Part shown: positions 15,215 to 23,583 of the stretch, piece by piece | Layout of the letters: every line of letters begins with the position of its first letter | How positions within the stretch are numbered: position 1 is the stretch's first letter | Origin: Cytophagales bacterium | GTDB lineage: Bacteria; Bacteroidota; Bacteroidia; Cytophagales; Cyclobacteriaceae | Assembly (NCBI GenBank): GCA_016124425.1 | Contig: WGNT01000090.1 | Location: forward strand, 1-44,924 | DNA: 44,924 nucleotides | Direction of reading: 5' to 3' | Made by a program: the position numbers and the translations under genes | The notes under the pieces: model-generated | Seen by the model: the letters and a program-made list of their open reading frames with translations, nothing else | Told to the model about the DNA's origin: nothing | Database searches by the model: none

Positions 15215-16894
15215 TTAATGTTGGGTTTTCAGTGATCTTAAGGATTTTTTCTTGGGGGATTGGTCAGTCATGTAGTGACTTTGGCTTATTTCTAAGTAGC
15301 GTTGAAGACTGAAGGCGGGTAAGCGCCCCTCATTTCTGAATTGGGTCAGAAACTTACGGTCTGCCTTTCCAGAGAATTCTCTGATAGGTTCATAATATCC
15401 CCGGCTGTGCAAAAAGGCGGAATAGGTTTTATCCGGGTTATAATTTTCAAACAGATAGGTCAAATAGGCCCGATTACCTGCTTCGGGTTGTTCCATGTAT
15501 ACTCCGTCATTGGTCAAGAGCGGTGATAAGACATCCCTGTCTTTTTCATCAATGGCACTGTTTGGCTTGATGGTTTCCATGCTTTCGGCTGAAATTGGCG
15601 TTAATGCAGTCAGGCTGATTTTATCCAGATCCCAAAACATAAATCCCGTCCTCAGCCTTACTTGGACCTCTTGATCCGAGAAAACAGATGCGTCAAGCGG
15701 AATAAGGACTTCCCTGTTCATCAAGGGTCCAATGGTCTTGATTTTTTGTACTTCCTTCCAGCCGCTTTCCGTCTTTGCTTCAATGGTAAGCATCATTTGC
15801 TGCTGCTCCATCCATTCGAGAATTTCCTCACCCGGCTTTTTATGTTGTGCGGTAACAAATTTGGAGTATTTTTCACCGAAAGCACTGTAGAACTCAGCAA
15901 TTACATATTCCAACCAGTAGTTGTTTTTAACCGAAAGGAGCAAACCGTGGGGGCCTTTAGTACCAGGATTGTCAAAATTCACGTAGAGTTCATTTACAGC
16001 ATCGTTGGTATCTTCATTGAATGTGCAGGCGATGTTGTCCACCTCAGATAGTGGGAAAAGCATATCTGTCTCATTGTTTATGCTGGCGTGTGTAGGCTTG
16101 TAAAAAGTAGTGGATTTAAAGAGGTTCCCTGCTGGATCCATAAAAACGCTTTCATCCGGACTGTGGGCTACCACTAAAAGGTCTGCCATATCGGTGTATT
16201 GCCTTTCTTTTAATTCATTGCTGATCATAAGTTTGATTTCGCTATCCACCTTAATGGCGGGGAGCGGTAAATAATCCTCACGGGCTAAGGAGGGAACAAT
16301 AGCGCCTCCAAACGTTTCACCTTGTAGGACGTATGTTTCTCCGTCATAAGCACTTATAAAAGGGCAGGAGCTCTTGGTAAGCAAAATTATTACAATCATG
16401 ACTGCGTATAAGCCAACGGCAATTCCTGCAGCTGTCAAGACAGTTACCCCGGTGCTTTTTCCCTTATTCTTTTCGATTACTTCTAGTTTGGTAATATCAC
16501 TTATGGAGATTTCTACCCGATCACCAATATTACCCAAATCGGCAAGATCGGTATAAAGATGGACTTCTTGCAACACGGCGTCATTGGATTTCCTGTATCG
16601 GTCCGTGTTTCCTTCATTAGTTAAGTAACTAAAATGTCCCATTGATACTTCGGCAAGAGTTGCCATAAGTTTTTCTTCCTTAAGGTCAAAACTGAAATTG
16701 CTTAAAAGATAAACCCGATCTGGGCTACGTAAAATTAAGGCTTTGTATTCCCGCTTGTCTCCTTCTTCAATTTCTTCAAAAGAATTGGAAGACACAGGCT
16801 TCGTGACTGGTTTGTAATAGTAACAACTATTGGTTAAAAGAAGTAAGCTCAGACCAATAGACATAAAATACGGAAAAGTACGTCGTCTTTCCAT
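15215..16894 (-). CDS. Large lipoprotein of the radical SAM cassette (copy 2)
   Basis: This 559-residue paralogue of the lipoprotein at 10340-12046 has lipobox LTNSC, the N-terminal VEISISDITKLEVIEK block and an internal membrane helix. It has the SSCPFISAYDGETYVL and GETFGGAI domain with C177, and the same C-terminal blocks (GYYEPIREFSGKA, LEISQSHYMTDQS). It is nine residues shorter, mainly in the hydrophobic helix, where copy 1 carries an extra stretch before SSCP. This shows that the helix length is not constrained while the SSCP domain is. It is first in the two-gene unit. The precise function is unknown. Confidence 0.8.
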   Translation of the reverse strand: MERRRTFPYFMSIGLSLLLLTNSCYYYKPVTKPVSSNSFEEIEEGDKREYKALILRSPDRVYLLSNFSFDLKEEKLMATLAEVSMGHFSYLTNEGNTDRYRKSNDAVLQEVHLYTDLADLGNIGDRVEISISDITKLEVIEKNKGKSTGVTVLTAAGIAVGLYAVMIVIILLTKSSCPFISAYDGETYVLQGETFGGAIVPSLAREDYLPLPAIKVDSEIKLMISNELKERQYTDMADLLVVAHSPDESVFMDPAGNLFKSTTFYKPTHASINNETDMLFPLSEVDNIACTFNEDTNDAVNELYVNFDNPGTKGPHGLLLSVKNNYWLEYVIAEFYSAFGEKYSKFVTAQHKKPGEEILEWMEQQQMMLTIEAKTESGWKEVQKIKTIGPLMNREVLIPLDASVFSDQEVQVRLRTGFMFWDLDKISLTALTPISAESMETIKPNSAIDEKDRDVLSPLLTNDGVYMEQPEAGNRAYLTYLFENYNPDKTYSAFLHSRGYYEPIREFSGKADRKFLTQFRNEGRLPAFSLQRYLEISQSHYMTDQSPKKKSLRSLKTQH

Positions 16895-17417
16895 GGGTAG
16901 TATAAGTAAAGGTGGAGAATTATCACGGCTGGAAAAAAATCGCTACCCTATTTTAGTCTGTTTTTTACATTGTGCCGACATACCAAACCATGGAGCTTCC
17001 AGTTAGGGTTTAATAGGTTGTGTGAAATTTAAATACAATTATTTACAGTTACTAGCGAATTTTTTAGCCGGTTTAAAGCGGTATAATTTTTTTAACGAAT
17101 TAATTTCAAAAAATTAAATCTATATCGTATAAGAAATTTCAACTATTTGTTTTGATTTATTTTTTAACTAAAAAATTATATAAATTATTTTTCCTGTCTT
17201 TGCCAGTTATGCTGAAGCATATGTTTCAAAAGGAAGACCGGAAAGGAAGCATTATCAAAGATAAGTAAATCGTTTGGTGTTTTTTTCACAGGATCTACCC
17301 AAATTTAGAACTCGGTTTGAAGTCGATAGAAGCGGGTAGGCTAGTTGCTGGTTTAGCAAGTTCAGATTATTACATTCGCTCGGGTAAGTAAAAAAATGCA
17401 ACTTTAAAATTTTAGGC
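16895..17417. other. AT-rich intergenic region upstream of cassette 2
   Basis: About 520 bp with no supported gene. It holds the conserved upstream element of the cassette at 17009-17040 and long A/T runs to about 17190. Short open frames here have no coding character. Confidence 0.45.
17009..17040 (-). promoter_or_regulatory. Conserved upstream element of the lipoprotein/radical SAM cassette, copy 2
   Basis: Counterpart of 12163-12189: on the minus strand an ATTTAAAT block is followed by ACAACCTATTAA, ending about 115 bp before the lipoprotein start. The surrounding DNA is much less similar, so the block looks selectively kept. Confidence 0.4.
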
Positions 17418-17958
17418 ATGAATACGATAGATAATGGCGCGTTAAGCCGTCTTTTAAACGCAGTGCATTCGCTTTTTGGAATAGGCTTTCTTATTATGGT
17501 GCTTTTTTCCTGCACTCCACAGGTTAAACAAGAATTTCCAAATATTCTTTGGAACACCATTGAAGACCTTTCCCCTCATTTCAAATGGATTGATAAGGTA
17601 TTGGGCTGTAATCGCTGCCCGATCTATCAAACAGATCGATACCGAAGTGATTGAGGAATTACAGCTCCTTACCAAGGATGCGTTTCCGACCGTACAAATT
17701 GAAGCAGCAGCCTTGCTTGCTTCCTTGAACCAAGAAGTAAATATGGATGTCGTTGTGCGCCATATGCAGTCGGACCAACCTGCATTGGTGCTTTATGCAA
17801 GTAGGGCATTTCAGACAATGGCTGTTGATGGAAAATCTTCCAACTTGGAAGCAAAGGCAATTTATGAAAAACTTAAATCCAACCCTCCTAGCGGGTCGGA
17901 TTTTTACCTTTTGTATAGCTTTTGGGCCTTAAGTGGTGTGTTTGGGTCTGTCAATTAA
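17418..17958 (+). pseudogene. Sulfatase gene with its central part deleted
   Basis: The first frame encodes a lipoprotein-like signal (MVLFSCTPQVKQEF) followed by PNILWNTIEDLSPHF, the N-terminal start of a type I sulfatase. From about 17585 the second frame carries LIRYWAVIAARSIKQ and LQLLTKDAFPTVQIEAAALLASLN, the HEAT-like C-terminal part found in a subset of Bacteroidota sulfatases. The sulfatase core with its Cys/Ser maturation motif (CxPxR) is missing; intact relatives are over 500 residues. The join is out of frame. This is a deletion relic. It lies just before the DUF1593 gene, so it may once have belonged to a polysaccharide-use cluster. Confidence 0.75.
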
Positions 17959-18022
17959 GATTATCATGAGACATACCATTATTAATCAATAAATTAGGAC
18001 AAAATTGGCTTTAATATTCATC

Positions 18023-19372
18023 ATGAAACAGGTATTACGTAGTTGTTTTCCGCTGGCAATTATTTTGTTTTGGTTTATCCTTCCCATATATGGTCAAACA
18101 AAGCCTCAGGTGCTTGTGCTGACAGATATCGGTGGTGACACCGATGACGAGCAAAGCCTGACCAGGTTTTTGTACTATGCGGATCAGTTTGATATCAAAG
18201 GAATTTGTGCGACTAGCCGCATGGGACACGGGCAGGACACCAAACCTGAGATAATCCGAGCACATGTTCAAGCGTACAGCGAGGTTTATCCCAATTTGCT
18301 ACATCATTCGAGAGCCTTTCCTTCGCCGGATCAGTTGGCTTCCGTCATCAAGGTTGGGCAAGGAAGCCAAAAGGAGATAGGGGAAGGCTTATATACTGAG
18401 GCTTCGGATTTCATCATTCAGGTTGTGGATTATTCGACTGAAATCGTGCATATTCCGGTTTGGGGTGGCCTGCGCGAATTAGCTCAGGCGCTGTGGCAGG
18501 TAAAGGCTAGCAGAACTGAGGAAGAGCTAGCGGCATTTTGTAGAAAGATTCAGGTACATGCTATTGGCGACCAAGATGGGCACAGGGAGTGGATTTTGCA
18601 ATATTTCAAGCAGGTCAACTTTATCGCAAATGGGTTTGCTTGGAAAGGCTTTACCGGTGTTCGGGAATTATCGGCGTTCAGGGGCATGTACATGACGGGG
18701 GATCTTAGTATGCAGGATGGAGACTGGGTGCGGGCCAATATTCATGGAAATGGAGCGCTTAGCGAAAAGTACCAACTTCACGGCCATGGCACAAACGGCA
18801 TGAAGGAAGGAGATAGTCCTTCTTTTCTAGGATTGATCGACAATGGGTTGAACGTCCCCGAAAAGCCGGAATGGGGAGGGTGGGGAGGAAGATACCGCCT
18901 ATTGAATCAGCGGTTGTTTATCGATGCCCCGGATTTTTTGGACGGACAGTTAAATGAACGACATTCGGTTTCTCGCTGGAGGACTTCTTTCCAGAGGGAT
19001 TTTATGGCCCGGGTTAAGTGGGCAACAGATTCATTTGAAGCGGCTAACCACAATCCAGAGCTAGTGGTAAATGGAATGAATGGAACTTCCTTGATAGAAA
19101 TTGCAGGGGAACCTGGTGAGAAAATTCGCTTAGATGCTTCTGAAAGCAGTGACCCGGATGGGGACGCGCTGGAATTTAGCTGGTTTGTCTATGAAGAAAT
19201 TTATAAGCCGGAGCAGCCGTTGGGATTGGAGATTGAAAAGAACGGTGCCATTGCTAGATTCGCTTTGCCACAAATGCCAGCTGGCGCCCAGCTTCACCTT
19301 ATCCTAGAAGTGTCGGATAATGGTTCTCCATCGCTCACTTCCTATCGCAGGATTATCTTATCGGCGAAGTAG
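18023..19372 (+). CDS. DUF1593 nucleoside-hydrolase-like secreted protein
   Basis: The ATG at 18023 gives a 449-residue protein with a signal peptide (LRSCFPLAIILFWFILPIYG). The N-terminal domain opens VLVLTDIGGDTDDEQSL, the Asp-rich calcium site shared with nucleoside hydrolases, followed by GICATSRMGHGQDTKPE. This is the DUF1593 / Sde182-type layout. The C-terminal ~110 residues form a PKD-like beta domain (LDASESSDPDGDALEFSWFVYE). Members are linked to polysaccharide degradation, and cleavage of a glycosidic bond is plausible but not proven for this group. A TTG 18 bp upstream would also be in frame but is a less likely start. Confidence 0.85.
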   Translation: MKQVLRSCFPLAIILFWFILPIYGQTKPQVLVLTDIGGDTDDEQSLTRFLYYADQFDIKGICATSRMGHGQDTKPEIIRAHVQAYSEVYPNLLHHSRAFPSPDQLASVIKVGQGSQKEIGEGLYTEASDFIIQVVDYSTEIVHIPVWGGLRELAQALWQVKASRTEEELAAFCRKIQVHAIGDQDGHREWILQYFKQVNFIANGFAWKGFTGVRELSAFRGMYMTGDLSMQDGDWVRANIHGNGALSEKYQLHGHGTNGMKEGDSPSFLGLIDNGLNVPEKPEWGGWGGRYRLLNQRLFIDAPDFLDGQLNERHSVSRWRTSFQRDFMARVKWATDSFEAANHNPELVVNGMNGTSLIEIAGEPGEKIRLDASESSDPDGDALEFSWFVYEEIYKPEQPLGLEIEKNGAIARFALPQMPAGAQLHLILEVSDNGSPSLTSYRRIILSAK

Positions 19373-19631
19373 TCATGCGGTCTATTCGTCCGTATGTTGA
19401 TCAGGTATGCGACAAATTCGGTTGATTGGATAAAAAGCTACCGAAATCAGGCATGACGTATCTGTCACTTGGTGGATGATTATTATTGCGAAATTCCATA
19501 GACTTTCCCTTCTAGTCGGGATGGGCTCCAAAAACAATCCTAACACAAAAAAAGAAACAAAAAGGAAACATAAAGATCGTTTACTAGTTAGTTTTTTTTA
19601 TTTTCGTTGAAACATTAACCTGTCTTTGCCG

Positions 19632-20675
19632 ATGTTCACCCGATATAGTATTGTTATTGCTTTCATGGCTATTGGATTCTCCTGTGTTCCCTCGAGTGTG
19701 CAGGAATCGACGGCCGATTTGTCCTATTTTGATTATGCTGAGAAAGCAGATCAATTCGAGGGAGGCATTCGGATGATTCCCATTCAAACCCCTAAAGGGA
19801 CCTTTAAGGTATGGACGAAGCGGGTAGGAAATAATCCAACAAAGAAGGTCTTGTTGCTTCACGGGGGACCGGGAATGACACATGAACTGTATAGCAGTTT
19901 TGACGGATATTTTCCGGCAGAGGGTATCGAATATTATTATTATGACCAGTTGGGGTCCTACTATTCGGATCAGCCCTCGGATAGTTCGCTTTGGACAATA
20001 GACCGTTTCGTCGATGAAGTTGAGCAAGTGAGGCAGGCCTTAGGCCTAGACAAGGATAATTTTTTTCTTTATGGACAATCTTGGGGAGGAATTTTAGCGA
20101 TGGAGTATGCCTTAAAGTACCAAGAAAATTTAAAAGGATTGGTTATCTCCAATATGATGTCGAGCCTGGATGATTATGAAAAATATGCCAAGGAAGTTCT
20201 TGGACCACAGATGCCAAAGGAGGTTTTTGAAGAAATCATGGAGATTGAATCAAAAAGTGACTTTGCAAATCCCCGGTATGAGGAGCTCCTGATGGAGCAT
20301 CATTATCAGTATCATGTGTTACGTATGCCGTTAGCGGAATGGCCGGAGGCGGTGGTAAGGAGCTTGAAACACCTCAATCCTGAAGTCTATGTGTATATGC
20401 AAGGGCATAGCGAATTTGGTATTACGGAAGGTGCGTCCTTAAAGGGATGGGATTTGACAAAGGAGCTTCCCAAGCTTACGGTTCCTACGCTTGTGGTAGG
20501 CGCTGGGCACGACACAATGGACCCAAAACACATGGAATGGATGTCCACACAAGTGAAAAACGGTCGGTTTTTGCTTTGCCCCGATGGTAGCCACCTTGTC
20601 CAGTATGATGATCAAAAAGTGTTCTTTGACGGGTTGATTCAGTTTATAAAAGATGTAGACTCAGGGGTTTTGTGA
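19632..20675 (+). CDS. Proline iminopeptidase-like alpha/beta hydrolase lipoprotein
   Basis: The ATG at 19632 gives a 347-residue protein with lipobox GFSC (C18), so it is probably a membrane-anchored lipoprotein. The alpha/beta hydrolase features are present: oxyanion region LLLHGGPGMTHE, nucleophile S150 in YGQSWGG, Asp in VVGAGHDTMDP and His in DGSHLVQYDD. The HGGPG plus GQSWGG pair is characteristic of the prolyl iminopeptidase family (peptidase S33), which removes N-terminal Pro or acts on small peptides and amides. The substrate is not defined. It stands alone. Confidence 0.88.
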   Translation: MFTRYSIVIAFMAIGFSCVPSSVQESTADLSYFDYAEKADQFEGGIRMIPIQTPKGTFKVWTKRVGNNPTKKVLLLHGGPGMTHELYSSFDGYFPAEGIEYYYYDQLGSYYSDQPSDSSLWTIDRFVDEVEQVRQALGLDKDNFFLYGQSWGGILAMEYALKYQENLKGLVISNMMSSLDDYEKYAKEVLGPQMPKEVFEEIMEIESKSDFANPRYEELLMEHHYQYHVLRMPLAEWPEAVVRSLKHLNPEVYVYMQGHSEFGITEGASLKGWDLTKELPKLTVPTLVVGAGHDTMDPKHMEWMSTQVKNGRFLLCPDGSHLVQYDDQKVFFDGLIQFIKDVDSGVL

Positions 20676-20718
20676 CAGTTTTTTCAAATCTATTGATTGA
20701 ATTGAAAGTCTTGTAAGT

Positions 20719-20838
20719 TTATGAATCGGTAACATCCTTCTTAGGCTTTATAGTCAATACTTTAACCAAGAAATATACCGTGCATATCGCAACCAAGCCT
20801 TGTGTAACAATTAACATTATCAATGCAGATGTGTTCAT
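20719..20838 (-). CDS. metS: MetS-type small subunit of NSS transporter
   Basis: This 39-residue protein (MNTSALIMLIVTQGLVAI, CTVYFLVKVLTIKP) has one membrane helix and a short charged tail. It is the small subunit commonly found directly behind MetP-type sodium-dependent amino-acid transporters. The ATG overlaps the natural end (TGA) of the transporter frame as ATGA, so translation was coupled to the full-length transporter. Because that frame now meets an early TAA at 20952, coupling may be lost or reduced. It was found by reading the minus strand after the transporter. Confidence 0.85.
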   Translation of the reverse strand: MNTSALIMLIVTQGLVAICTVYFLVKVLTIKPKKDVTDS

Positions 20839-20951
20839 ATAGCGTTTCTCCCTTCTTTTTGTCTTTTGGTATAAGATATGTAAACCAATCCCGAAATGAA
20901 AGCAAATAGACCAACCAAGAACAACCTAGCCAGATTGGAATAAAAAATCTT
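20835..20951 (-). pseudogene. Cut-off last membrane helix of the NSS transporter
   Basis: Directly after the transporter's TAA (20952-20954), and in the same frame, 38 further codons read KIFYSNLARLFLVGLF then AFISGLVYISYTKRQ. This is the twelfth membrane helix and basic tail that normally ends this family. The frame closes with a TGA that overlaps the metS start. Its preservation implies the TAA is recent, read through, or a sequencing error. Confidence 0.75.
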
Positions 20952-22514
20952 TTATTCCAGCATCGTTTTGCTGATAGGCGATTTAGTTGCAGATAATTCT
21001 TGCTTAAGCCCTGAATGGAAAAGCTGTCTAATGATGGAGTTATTATCCAATTGCCAGGATTCTCCCATGGAAAGTCTGGAAAAATTTTCTGCCCATTCAT
21101 TATCTTGAGGAGTAACCAAGGCACCGGAAAAAATTATCAAGAGTAAGAAAGGTGTAATATATTTTATAATGTACTTGTATATGGTTGGAATATGGATATC
21201 CGATCCCTCGTTAATTTCTCTCCAACCTTTGTTTATACCAAACACCCAAGAGAAAAGAATGGATTCCAATAAGGCAAAGACCACAAGACTCACGGTTCCA
21301 GCCCAATAATCATACTCATCAAATACCCCCTGTTGATAAAAAAGCACCGTCGGTAATCCCATTATTAACGCAAGTAGACCGAAAGACAAGGCTCCCTTCG
21401 ATTTTCCCCAACCAAATTCATCTTTCATGAACCCCATCCACGGGGTACCCATAGCAAGGGAAGAGGTAATGCCTGCAAAAAACAACAGCCCAAACCAAAG
21501 TACTCCTGAGAATGCCGCCATCGCTTCTCCCCATTGTTGAAACAAAAAGGGCATCGTCTGAAACGCCATTCCAAACCCGGCATTTTCCATCACCCAATCC
21601 AAACCTAAATAGCCAGCCGCGATCGGAATGACGATGCTGCTTCCTAGGACCACTTCGACAAACTCGTTTAAAAATCCGGCTGATACTGCATTGAGGGCTA
21701 TGTCTTCATTAGCTTCAATGTACGCAGCATAGCATTGGATTGTACCCAAACCTACAGATAGGGTGAAGAAAATTTGACCGGCGGCAGCTAGCCAAACTTT
21801 GGGGCTCAAAAGGGAATCAAACTGAGGAGTCCATAGAAAATTTAATCCATCCAAAGCACTTGCATCTGGAAAAAGTTCGGATTTGCCACTCTCTCCCATA
21901 GTGAGGCCTTTGGCGGCAAGAATAAGTCCGAACAAAATCAACAAAGGCATTCCTATTTTTGCTACTTTCTCAATTCCTCCTAAGCCTCTGGACAGAATAA
22001 AAACATTTAGACCCAATACCAATAAGTAAAACAATACGGCTTCATACGGAATACCCGTTGTAGAAGAGGAAATATCAGTATACGAAGAGAAAAACCCGGC
22101 TACTTCCCCTTGACTCATCCCTTCGAATGTGCCAAGCAAGGAGTGCAAAATGTACGAAAGCGTCCAGGATTCAATGTACGTATAATATGCCACGACTGCT
22201 ACATTGGTGAAAATGCCGAATACGCCTACATACTTCCAAACGTTAGATTTACCCAAACCATCCATAATATAAGGTGTGCTGTGGTTGTTAAATTTCCCTC
22301 CGTATCTGCCACTGGACCATTCTATTAACAGGAGTGGAATCCCCATAATCAGAAAACAAACGATATACGGTAAAATAAAGGCACCACCTCCATTTTGAAC
22401 CGCTTGGACTGGAAATCTTAAAAAGTTGCCAAGGCCCACAGCATTGCCAGCCATGGCTAGTATTAATCCAACCCTGGATCCCCAGGCATCTTTGGACACT
22501 GATTTAGTTTTCAT
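20952..22514 (-). CDS. metP: Sodium-dependent amino-acid transporter (NSS family), truncated by in-frame stop
   Basis: This 520-residue membrane protein starts MKTKSVSKDAWGSRVGLILA at 22514; the longer TTG-started frame adds no conserved residues. It shows the NSS signature GNAVGLGNFLRFP with the GGGAF motif and about eleven membrane helices. It is closest in layout to the MetP type, which imports methionine or alanine with Na+. The C-terminus reads DNEWAENFSRLSMGES and DNNSIIRQLFHSGL, as in relatives, and then meets a TAA before the last helix. The missing helix follows in the same frame (20835-20951). Whether the shorter protein works is uncertain. The symbol is given by its pairing with metS. 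Confidence 0.82.
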   Translation of the reverse strand: MKTKSVSKDAWGSRVGLILAMAGNAVGLGNFLRFPVQAVQNGGGAFILPYIVCFLIMGIPLLLIEWSSGRYGGKFNNHSTPYIMDGLGKSNVWKYVGVFGIFTNVAVVAYYTYIESWTLSYILHSLLGTFEGMSQGEVAGFFSSYTDISSSTTGIPYEAVLFYLLVLGLNVFILSRGLGGIEKVAKIGMPLLILFGLILAAKGLTMGESGKSELFPDASALDGLNFLWTPQFDSLLSPKVWLAAAGQIFFTLSVGLGTIQCYAAYIEANEDIALNAVSAGFLNEFVEVVLGSSIVIPIAAGYLGLDWVMENAGFGMAFQTMPFLFQQWGEAMAAFSGVLWFGLLFFAGITSSLAMGTPWMGFMKDEFGWGKSKGALSFGLLALIMGLPTVLFYQQGVFDEYDYWAGTVSLVVFALLESILFSWVFGINKGWREINEGSDIHIPTIYKYIIKYITPFLLLIIFSGALVTPQDNEWAENFSRLSMGESWQLDNNSIIRQLFHSGLKQELSATKSPISKTMLE

Positions 22515-22619
22515 TATAAAGCTAATAACGAATGAAAGAACTATCAAAGCAGAAAATCGGCGTTGAACGGTCCCACTTATCAAAGTTGGGCTAACACCTT
22601 CTCTAAAAAAAGGTTGGAT

Positions 22620-23021
22620 TTAGAAAAAGAAATGTGTTGGGTAAATACAGCTTAGCTGATTTACAAATCCAGCGATCGGGTTAATTGGGAAATCCACCTT
22701 GGATAAAAGTGTGGCAATGAAAACGAATGTGACTCTTTTTGACGGACCAAACGACGTTATGCTAAAGTTGGTTTTAACCGTTGAATTAAGGAATTGATGG
22801 ATAATATCGATTGGTTGTTCGGATCCTTGTGTATCTACTATAGGCGTACTGTATGAAGTATGGAAATTCTCACGAACTGGTTTTGATTCCGAAAATGCCG
22901 AAAAGCACTTTATAATAAAAATAAAAAGTAAAAGAATCAACCATGAGTTATTTCCCCATTTTTTTAGGGTTTTCCTACCATAGTAAGTATACGAAATATG
23001 AGGGATATAAATTGAAAACAT
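22620..23021 (-). CDS. Small hypothetical membrane-associated protein
   Basis: The ATG at 23021 gives 133 residues; a TTG at 23078 would add 19. An N-terminal basic segment (YYGRKTLKKWGNNS) is followed by a strong hydrophobic helix (WLILLLFIFIIKCFSAFS). A soluble part follows with STPIVDTQGSEQPIDIIHQF and an unusual hydrophobic end NQLSCIYPTHFFF. I do not recognise the family with certainty. It lies between the transporter and feoAB but is read away from feo. The compositional pattern looks coding. It could be an inner-membrane anchored protein. Confidence 0.5.
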   Translation of the reverse strand: MFSIYIPHISYTYYGRKTLKKWGNNSWLILLLFIFIIKCFSAFSESKPVRENFHTSYSTPIVDTQGSEQPIDIIHQFLNSTVKTNFSITSFGPSKRVTFVFIATLLSKVDFPINPIAGFVNQLSCIYPTHFFF

Positions 23022-23346
23022 TTTTGCCGACAATAAGTAGATAAGGTTGATTTTCAATTCATTGGTTAAACTAAACAACTTGGCCTAGTAGGATACAAAG
23101 ATCAATTAATTTTGTTGACATTTTTATCAAATCCCGAAAGTTTGAGAATTTTATTTTTTTTCGGTTTGTACTGATTTGGGTATTCTTACTTGTCCGAAAT
23201 AGTCCTGCAAGAACGAGGTAAACAAATGTTAAGGTTAGTTGACTTTTGAAGTTCGAGGAAAAGAATTTTTTGGCCGTTTGTTGGGTTAAGCTAAAGATAT
23301 GTCATAATTTTGACTTAGTCTTGATAAATGTAATCCCCCAAATCCC
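23022..23346. other. Intergenic region between the small membrane protein and feoA
   Basis: About 325 bp, AT-rich, carrying the divergent promoters. A good Bacteroidota-type promoter for feoA is at 23281-23312. I see no clear Fur box by eye and no other gene. Confidence 0.5.
23281..23312 (+). promoter_or_regulatory. Predicted feoAB promoter
   Basis: TTG (23281-23283), a 21-bp spacer and TAATTTTG (23305-23312) match the Bacteroidota -33/-7 pattern TTG..TAnnTTTG. It lies about 35 bp before the feoA TTG start. Confidence 0.6.
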
Positions 23347-23580
23347 TTGGTACGTACAGCAGCATCACTTCAGCGAGGAGAACAATCCGTGATAGCCCAC
23401 ATTGAAGACTCTCCCTACTCCATAAATTTTTTGGAAATCGGACTTCTTCCGGGAAAACAGATCAGGGTGATTCAAAGAGCTCCCTTTGGTGGGCCTATTG
23501 CTTTTTTGGTTGACGGCCACATGATGGCATTACGAATTAGTGAGGCAGAGTTGATCCAAGTACAACCAATAAATCCGTAA
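23347..23580 (+). CDS. feoA: FeoA-type iron transport accessory protein
   Basis: This 77-residue SH3-like FeoA protein (VRTAASLQRGEQSVIAHIED, GLLPGKQIRVIQRAPFGGP, LRISEAELIQV) helps FeoB in ferrous iron uptake at the inner membrane. There is no ATG in frame; TTG at 23347 is the only start that gives the full domain. It ends three bases before the feoB ATG, so the two are translated as one unit. The whole domain is present and the gene looks intact. Confidence 0.9.
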   Translation: MVRTAASLQRGEQSVIAHIEDSPYSINFLEIGLLPGKQIRVIQRAPFGGPIAFLVDGHMMALRISEAELIQVQPINP

Positions 23581-23583
23581 TTG

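Noticed and set aside
20762-21124. A 120-residue minus-strand frame overlapping the transporter end
   Set aside because: It is the shifted frame of the transporter C-terminus and metS; the in-frame reading with the TAA explains the region better.
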